The notes beneath the pieces are model-generated. The model had not been told where the DNA came from. It made no database searches and saw nothing but the letters and a program-made list of their open reading frames with translations. Positions 58,305 through 64,000 of a DNA stretch of 64,000 bases are shown here, piece by piece. Both the position numbers and the translations under genes were made by a program. The first letter of the stretch is position 1. Each line of letters begins with the position of its first letter. Origin of the DNA: Paramarasmius palmivorus (Eukaryota > Basidiomycota > Agaricomycetes > Agaricales > Marasmiaceae); the NCBI GenBank assembly GCA_037176845.1, contig JAYKXP010000029.1:310001-374000 (forward strand), written 5' to 3'.

Positions 58305-60446
58305 GTGTAGTGTGTAGTGTCTTTCACAGCGTTACTTGTTATCGAGATGTATTTGTCTACCCATCGAAAATGAAAGATGTTCATGCATCATGCATCAGCT
58401 AAAGAGCTCCGAGTCACTAGATGACGCGAGTTTGTTCTCGACCACCTTCACGCTGGATTTTCCGCTGGACCTAGCTTCACAAAGTTTATGCTAGAATAGG
58501 TATGTGTTCAAGGCACTCCTTTCCTTAGTAGGATTTCATCGAATTTGAATCTCACAGTGGTCGTTCAGGTGAAAACGGAGGAGAGTGTCGTGGACGTGTC
58601 GCTTTCCTCATCGCAGCAGAAAGGGGTTCTCTTCTTGGTCGCAGGATGTCGAACAAGGCCTACGGAGGCGGCTTTGAAGACCTTGAGTACGGATAGATGA
58701 ACAAAGGGGTGGTCTAGAGTTGAGCTGTGTGTTGGGGACTATAGGATAGCTGGAATCGTAGATGGTGTTGAAATCGGCGGATAAGGGGAAACAGAGAAGA
58801 CTAGGAAGCGTGTCAGCGAAAAAAAATTCACTGCTAGGTACATGGGATGAGTCATACCGCAAATTTGAGCCCCAGTGACTCGTTGAACAGGGAGATAATG
58901 AGAGAACCCAAGGTTGACAGAAAGTTGCGGAGAACCGTGTTGGAAGGAAAGGTGTTTAGACGGAACGTTCTGACTGAGCGCTCAGACGCGTCGCGAATAC
59001 CCCTTGGTCGTGAACCACCAACACGCCTAGCATCTCAACATATCTCTTTCCCATTGGTCGAGCAATATGTCGAGTCAGACAACGCTTGAGAATAGGGTCC
59101 GCCGCTGAAAGAAAAAAGGTCGCCGAGGACTCATCTGAACTTGGCTTTTGGGCTTGCTCACCGGTCGGTTTACGCCGATTTTCTATGGAGATTTACACCA
59201 GACTGATCTCGACGGATGCAGAAAGCACACAAGATATCCCATGGGCTCGAATTCAAGGATTTCCGAAGAGTGGAACTCAACTAGGTGCGTTTCTCCATTC
59301 TCTGATCATGCTTCAAACTCAGTTCCCGTGTCCTAGTAATCAAAGTCAACGCGTAAAATTCTGGCTACCTGTACAGGCATTCGGTGTTGAGTATTGAGTA
59401 CTATTGAGGGTTGGCCAAGAGCTCGTCGGCTGGAAAGATAACGGTGAGTGCTACAGCCTTATACAACCTCGCATTCTCATCTCTCGAGCCCAGAAAGCCA
59501 AAGTTCTGAAGGTGGCACGTCAAGAACACTGTACAACAAGAAGATTCAGCGAAGTTGCTCCTACATACCGGAGAGCCCAGCCCCAGAGCACTCCTCCATG
59601 CGGTCGAAGATATTCGTCGTTGCGCTCAAATACATGGGTGAGCACCGAGCACTCACTTACACCCCGGTATATACTCGTTCGTGCGCAGTCTTATTCTTTT
59701 AATCGCTCAGTGATACTCAGAAAGTATACGCAGCACCGTGATTCCAGGCCAGACAACTACCTTCCGATGGTACACAGGTACCGGTCGGCTAATCCCATCG
59801 TCAAACATCTAGCGCAAAGCTACCGAGAACAACTGTAAAGACTTCCAAAGAAGTCCCCGAGTAGGAACGACACCCGAGCGACCCTGGACTGAGGAAACAC
59901 ACGGAGTCTACTCTAAATCTGAAAGCACCAGGTAAGTCGATTCCACGCACCTTGAGACTACTTCAGTGACATTGGATAGGATACCATTCTCGACGAATAC
60001 AGCCCCTATGCCAGTTCCTCCGGCGCGGCGTGAAGATGTCGGGGTTGAACGGACAGAACGACTGGTATGGCCTAAACAAGAAAGGAGAAGCTCTCAAACC
60101 CCAGGATCCTGGAAAGGCGGGGAAAGGCCTCGAGGATATGAATTCTCTGTCGAAGACTCCGCAGCAAACTATAGCGGTTCACGCGGCCAGATCCATTTCA
60201 AACCCATCAGGCGAGTTCGTTTTGCGCATCTTCGAGTCTTTACCATAACCCTGGACCTCCAGAGCATGGTTCAAGTTCAGCAATAACATCAACTTGCCGT
60301 GTGGGTTTGACAAACCCTAGGAAAGGCCAAGAAGCTTCAGGTCTCGGTGAATGGAACACGGTTAATGGGCTCTGGAGATTTTGATCGGCTAAAGCTGTGT
60401 CGTCGAGACGAGTCGGGGAAGCCGGTTTGGATGACCAGGTTGGAGG
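58305..60446. other. 2-kb stretch without a supported gene
   Basis: Several open frames of 60 to 144 codons overlap on both strands. None has a domain, a splice pattern or a paralog in the window. It separates the close F-box pair at 56604 and 61144. Confidence 0.45.
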
Positions 60447-60972
60447 AGGCCAGGGACGATTGGTCCAACTCGGGAGATCCCGAAAGCGAGATAACGCTGT
60501 GATAACGGATGACGACGTCATCGTTATTTCCAAATATAGTTCATTCCAAGTCCCATCCCGCAACCTTTGCGCTGTGAAAGGCTCTAAATTACATATTGTG
60601 GTATACATGCGAGCGAAGCGAGCACGCGGGGCCCGAGGAAGGAAGGGGCGTACAAAGAAGACGTGAAAGAACGGGAAAAAGAACGAAAAAACCTTGTAAT
60701 TTGGTAGTAATTGGGTAATGATCCCAAGATAGCCTCGGAAACTCAGAGAAGCGCACTCGAGCTCCCTAGTGAGGATGCGGGGGGGCAATAAAAATGAGAT
60801 AAGAAATAAACGACGGAAGAAATGGGAAAAGAAATGGGAAAAACAAGAAAAAAGGGAGGTGATGGAGGCGAAGCGCCCGTCTAGCAAGTCCTAGCGCCCA
60901 GGGCGTCTAGCCGTTATCAGTTTTTCGGGCGAGCTCGGGATCTCCCGAGTTGGACCAATCCTCTGTACCCAG
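60447..60972. mobile_element. MITE-like element with 26-bp terminal inverted repeats
   Basis: Perfect 26-bp inverted copies lie at 60458-60483 and 60935-60960; each begins gattggtccaactcgggag. Similarity continues inward imperfectly (gataacgg on both sides). An 11-bp direct repeat (caggttggagg) is found just outside, at 60436-60446 and 60973-60983, as expected of a target-site duplication if the element ends are placed at 60447 and 60972. The interior is A/G-rich and contains a near-palindrome around gatgacgacgtcatc. No transposase is encoded, so it would be non-autonomous. The exact boundaries are inferred. Confidence 0.65.
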
Positions 60973-61072
60973 CAGGTTGGAGGCGTCAGTTCAACTTTGA
61001 CGCATGACGTCTGGGCTCTTCGGTTGCGTGTCAAGTTCGACAGGCGCGCTGGTGCCAGGCTGTGCGAAAAGT

Positions 61073-61078
61073 CACGTG
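61073..61078. promoter_or_regulatory. CACGTG E-box upstream of an F-box gene
   Basis: It is embedded in the palindrome gtcacgtgac, 66 bp before the start at 61144. See the similar site at 54383. Confidence 0.4.
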
Positions 61079-61143
61079 ACCGACCTGACGGTGAGGGTGC
61101 GAGTGCCCAACATGAGTCAGAGTGGGAAGCTCGCTAGTTCACG

Positions 61144-62856
61144 ATGTCCTTACCCCCGTCGCCTTTCCTCAGCAAACTGCAAACCAATTTTTTCGCTTCT
61201 CCTGCAGAGAAAGTGGAAATCCACCACTTGATATCAACCAGGCGGGATAGGCTACATGCCATCGAGGACGAAATCGCCCGTTTACGTGCCGAACAAGTCG
61301 AGCTACAAACCTTTGTCGATGAGCACCTCACACTCGTCCCACCCATCCGACAAGTTCCTATCGACATCCTCCGGGGGATATTCCTTCAATGCATGCCAGA
61401 GACTGGATTTCCAGCCTGTCGTGCACTTGAAGCACCCTTGGTTTTCACAGGGGTCTGTCGATTATGGCGCGAAGTCGCTATTAGCACCCCCACGCTCTGG
61501 AATCGAATGTACATTCATCTTCCAGCACCAACACCAGATGGTCAGCCGATCACCGAGAGGTTCCTTGCATATTTGCACCTATGGAGAGAAGGAGTGATGC
61601 TATGGCTTCGGCGGTCGGGAACAGCGCCCCTGGTACTTTCGATCTCGAGTGGTTATGAAATATGGGGTGAAGAACAGGTTTACCATCGATTCCATGCAGA
61701 TGTCGTTCTGCAGTTGCTGGAATATACATCACGATGGAAAAGCCTTTCATTGAACATCCCTGAGAGGATTTGGAGGATTGTGACAGCGTTGACAGCGGAC
61801 CTGCCTTTGCTGGAGGCACTTACAGTCCACTACCTTCCTTTCGATGCTAAGGAGAGCTACCAGAATTTCATGAAGACAGTCTTGCAAAGGATTCCTTCGC
61901 TCCATAAACTCTGCTTGAGCCAGCTTCCGGACAATCTCCCGATTCGCTGGGATCGTTTGACGGAAGTAAGCCTGACAGACCAGGATCAAGCCCTGAGGGC
62001 GTCACAGGCAATTCAGATCCTTTTGTTTTCATGCTCATCCCTTCGCCACTTTGCTGCATACCTGACAGAAACCGATGTCCAGCCCACATTTTCACCAATC
62101 ACTCTCCCCAGGCTTCAGACTCTCAACATTGAAGTAGTCAGCTTCTTTGTGAGCCCCCCTATCACCCCCATACCTTACCAGCACCCCAGCGATGCACCGG
62201 AATTGATCGTTCAGCACTTCCTGGACTGCATTGACGCCCCAAATCTTGTCAATTTCTCTTTGAACTGGAGATCATCCCAAACATCCCTAACTACCCTTGT
62301 TGGGTTTCTAGAACATTCAGGATGTGCTCTCCGCAGTCTTGTCCTGTCTATATCAGAAATGGCAAGCACCGAAATGATCGACCTTCTCGCTTCAATGCCC
62401 TCACTGGTACAACTCAAGTTGAGACCAATCTTGAGGGAAATAGATGAAACACCATGGTCCGCGGTCTCAGATTGGCATCTTCCTGGGATGTTGATTGACT
62501 CGCTCACTCCTTCCCAAGCGAACCTAAATGGCAATGTCCTGTGCCCGAATCTCGAGTTTCTCGTGTTTCAGGAGAGCCTGGCCTCACATGCCTTACCCAT
62601 AATTGCATTAGCAGAGGCGAGGTGTGCCGAGGATTCAAGGACGCAAAAGCTGAAGCGTCTGCAGCTCCATATCATCGACCATATCATCGTCGATGATATG
62701 GAGGTTACACCAAGGTTGGAAGCGTTGCGCAAGCGAGGGATGTTGGTCAAGGCCGATTTAGTGACGCATTCATACACCAAGTCCGTGACTACTTCTCCAG
62801 AACCTGATTTTTATGAACATGTACATTCGGGTGAACTATGGTATCCGGAACCTTAA
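61144..62856 (+). CDS. F-box protein with LRR-like repeats, intact copy
   Basis: This is a single exon of 570 codons (MSLPPSPFLSKLQTNF). The order matches its paralogs: SPAEKVEIHHLIST helix, coiled-coil-like AIEDEIARLRAEQVELQ, F-box (PIRQVPIDILRGIFLQCMP, LVFTGVCRLWREVAISTP), and an LRR-like region (PSLHKLCLSQLP, SSLRHFAAYL, LPRLQTLNIEV, SGCALRSLVLS, MPSLVQLKL). It ends SGELWYPEP. It differs from its near-twin at 56604 by a short insertion (SPPITPIPYQHP) in the middle. As part of an SCF ligase it would select a substrate that cannot be named from sequence. No breaks were seen. Confidence 0.85.
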   Translation: MSLPPSPFLSKLQTNFFASPAEKVEIHHLISTRRDRLHAIEDEIARLRAEQVELQTFVDEHLTLVPPIRQVPIDILRGIFLQCMPETGFPACRALEAPLVFTGVCRLWREVAISTPTLWNRMYIHLPAPTPDGQPITERFLAYLHLWREGVMLWLRRSGTAPLVLSISSGYEIWGEEQVYHRFHADVVLQLLEYTSRWKSLSLNIPERIWRIVTALTADLPLLEALTVHYLPFDAKESYQNFMKTVLQRIPSLHKLCLSQLPDNLPIRWDRLTEVSLTDQDQALRASQAIQILLFSCSSLRHFAAYLTETDVQPTFSPITLPRLQTLNIEVVSFFVSPPITPIPYQHPSDAPELIVQHFLDCIDAPNLVNFSLNWRSSQTSLTTLVGFLEHSGCALRSLVLSISEMASTEMIDLLASMPSLVQLKLRPILREIDETPWSAVSDWHLPGMLIDSLTPSQANLNGNVLCPNLEFLVFQESLASHALPIIALAEARCAEDSRTQKLKRLQLHIIDHIIVDDMEVTPRLEALRKRGMLVKADLVTHSYTKSVTTSPEPDFYEHVHSGELWYPEP

Positions 62857-63220
62857 AAATCGAGATTTTGTGATGCATGTAGTCAAGGTTCTAGGATATG
62901 GACATTATTAGGTATGTATCAAGTATTCTCTTCATATTCGTATTTGTATAGCTTTTGTTTTGCGAGTCGGTATCAATTTGAAGTTGACAGAGTCGCGCCT
63001 CCTGCTCGATGATAAATGATAGATGTCAAACTTGGGGATGGTGGTGATAGTTTGGTTCCGGGGTTACGAGTCTTGTTTCCTGTTTCCTGTATACTACGGA
63101 CACATAAAATTTGTTTCCGCTATGATTGTCGTCAGCTTCCTAGGCAGAGACGAAGGAACACTGGAATATGACTTGGACGTGCTACCACCTCTCAGTAACA
63201 TTCCCGAGCGTGTATGCCTA
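62857..63220. other. 3' flank of the last F-box gene
   Basis: No gene is supported. A small plus-strand open frame (63023-63235) has no recognisable domain. Confidence 0.5.
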
Positions 63221-63990
63221 TCTCGTAGCTTTTAAGCATCGAGCTCAAATTGGGCCGAAAAAAAAAACAAACTAATCTTGAGACACTTTCTCTCGTCTCT
63301 CCAAGACTCTTGAGGTTGAGGTGAAGTCAGTATGTGAGTGATGTGGGTGCGCTGGTTCACGATCCTAGACGCGGGCGGAGGTAAGTTATGGAACGACAAA
63401 AGTCTGGGTTGTTGCGTACCACTGGCATCTACGGACCGTGAACTCAGTCGGTCTGTTTGGCTCTGGCTCTCAGTGACCGAAGCAGGAGTGAACAGATAAA
63501 GGAGGGATCGGAGGTGTTTGATTTTATTTGCGAGAACAGTCCAAGCGGGGGTGACAGCGAAACGGCAAGCGTAGTCTGTAAATATGAACGCTCGATTATA
63601 AACAAAGAAAAGCGTGCGTTAATCTAGTTCTTGTCACCGTGCCTGACGTGGGTGAAGTTGCCAGGGCTTGGTGACTACGAATTGAATGAACCGCCAGCAG
63701 TTATCGTTATCGTTCAGAGACATTTCGTTTGACGCATGCCATTCCCCTGATTTCCAGTAGGCACTAGATGGCTCCTCCCTAGGTAACGAGTCAGTATGAA
63801 CGCTCGATTATAAACGAAGAAACACAGACATACTGCCGATATCTCTTGTCTATAACGGTCTCGTAGCTTTTAAGCATCGAGCTCAAACTGGACATATTCA
63901 CCTCTATGCTGGCTAGCTGAAAAAAAGGGATCCTGAGACGTTTTCTGCGTAGTTTTCTCTCGTCTCCCCAAGACACTTGAGGTTGAGGTG
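63221..63990 (+). repeat. interspersed direct repeats at the right edge
   Basis: Three block pairs are in direct orientation: 63221-63253 with 63859-63891 (33 bp, one mismatch), 63287-63323 with 63954-63990 (37 bp, two mismatches), and 63583-63610 with 63795-63822 (28 bp, one mismatch). The first two pairs keep the same order, spaced 638 and 667 bp apart. This indicates a roughly 650-bp unit that is partly duplicated and probably continues beyond the window. No gene is supported within it. Confidence 0.75.
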
Positions 63991-64000
63991 TTGAAGAGTG

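Noticed and set aside
56391..58393. 12-bp direct repeat (catgcatcatgc) flanking an F-box gene
   Set aside because: It is short and made of simple catg/catc units, so chance occurrence is likely; it is not used as evidence of a duplication boundary.
59404..59838. 144-codon plus-strand frame
   Set aside because: It is Arg/Ser/Thr-rich with no domain and no paralog in the window, so probably chance.
60240..60887. 215-codon minus-strand open frame
   Set aside because: It runs across the MITE-like element and its inverted repeats, is unusually Phe/Ser-rich, and shows no domain. I treat it as a chance frame in A/G-rich DNA.
1..64000. tRNA genes, rRNA and CRISPR arrays
   Set aside because: I looked for B-box-like ggttcgaatcc motifs paired with A-box motifs, conserved rRNA blocks, and regularly spaced short repeats, and found none that held up.

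Overview
The window looks like nuclear DNA of an agaricomycete (mushroom-forming basidiomycete). The reasons are many short introns (about 45 to 60 nt), a large family of single-exon F-box proteins, several fungal multi-pass membrane protein families, a WW-plus-membrane protein of a type seen in mushroom genomes, and Zn2Cys6 regulators. No rRNA, tRNA, CRISPR array or complete autonomous transposon was recognised.

Layout. 0-2 kb holds little except a possible gene end. 2.0-2.6 kb is a small secreted eight-cysteine, hydrophobin-like protein. 2.7-11 kb carries two acetoacetyl-CoA synthetase paralogs on the minus strand with a BTB/POZ-type gene between them. 11.6-13 kb is a multi-pass membrane protein. 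14.5-28 kb is a metabolic and signalling stretch: O-methyltransferase, secreted GMC oxidoreductase, MFS transporter, seven-helix receptor and a 2-oxoglutarate/Fe(II) dioxygenase. 30-32 kb is a DUF6534-type membrane protein. 32.4-38.9 kb is the most housekeeping-like part: the ER-fusion GTPase SEY1, a Zn2Cys6 regulator, and an ING-family PHD protein divergent from that regulator.

From 39 kb to the end the window becomes accessory and dynamic. It has four intact F-box genes (558 to 570 aa), one broken F-box gene and one F-box fragment. Interspersed are a pseudogene of the 12-kb membrane protein, a WW-domain membrane protein flanked by a 32-bp direct repeat, and a second Zn2Cys6 regulator paralogous to the one at 36 kb. 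Structural repeats include a roughly 200-bp inverted repeat beside one F-box promoter, a MITE-like element near 60.5-61 kb, and repeated blocks at the right edge.

How the genes work together. The F-box proteins would act as substrate adaptors of SCF ubiquitin ligases. The methyltransferase, oxidoreductase, transporter and dioxygenase could be a small tailoring set, but no core synthase is visible, so cluster status is unproven. I see no clearly undescribed molecular system; the most unusual signals are the birth-and-death F-box locus with its inverted and mobile-like repeats, and the reciprocal intron differences between the two acetoacetyl-CoA synthetases. All multi-exon models were spliced by eye, so internal exon edges carry some uncertainty.
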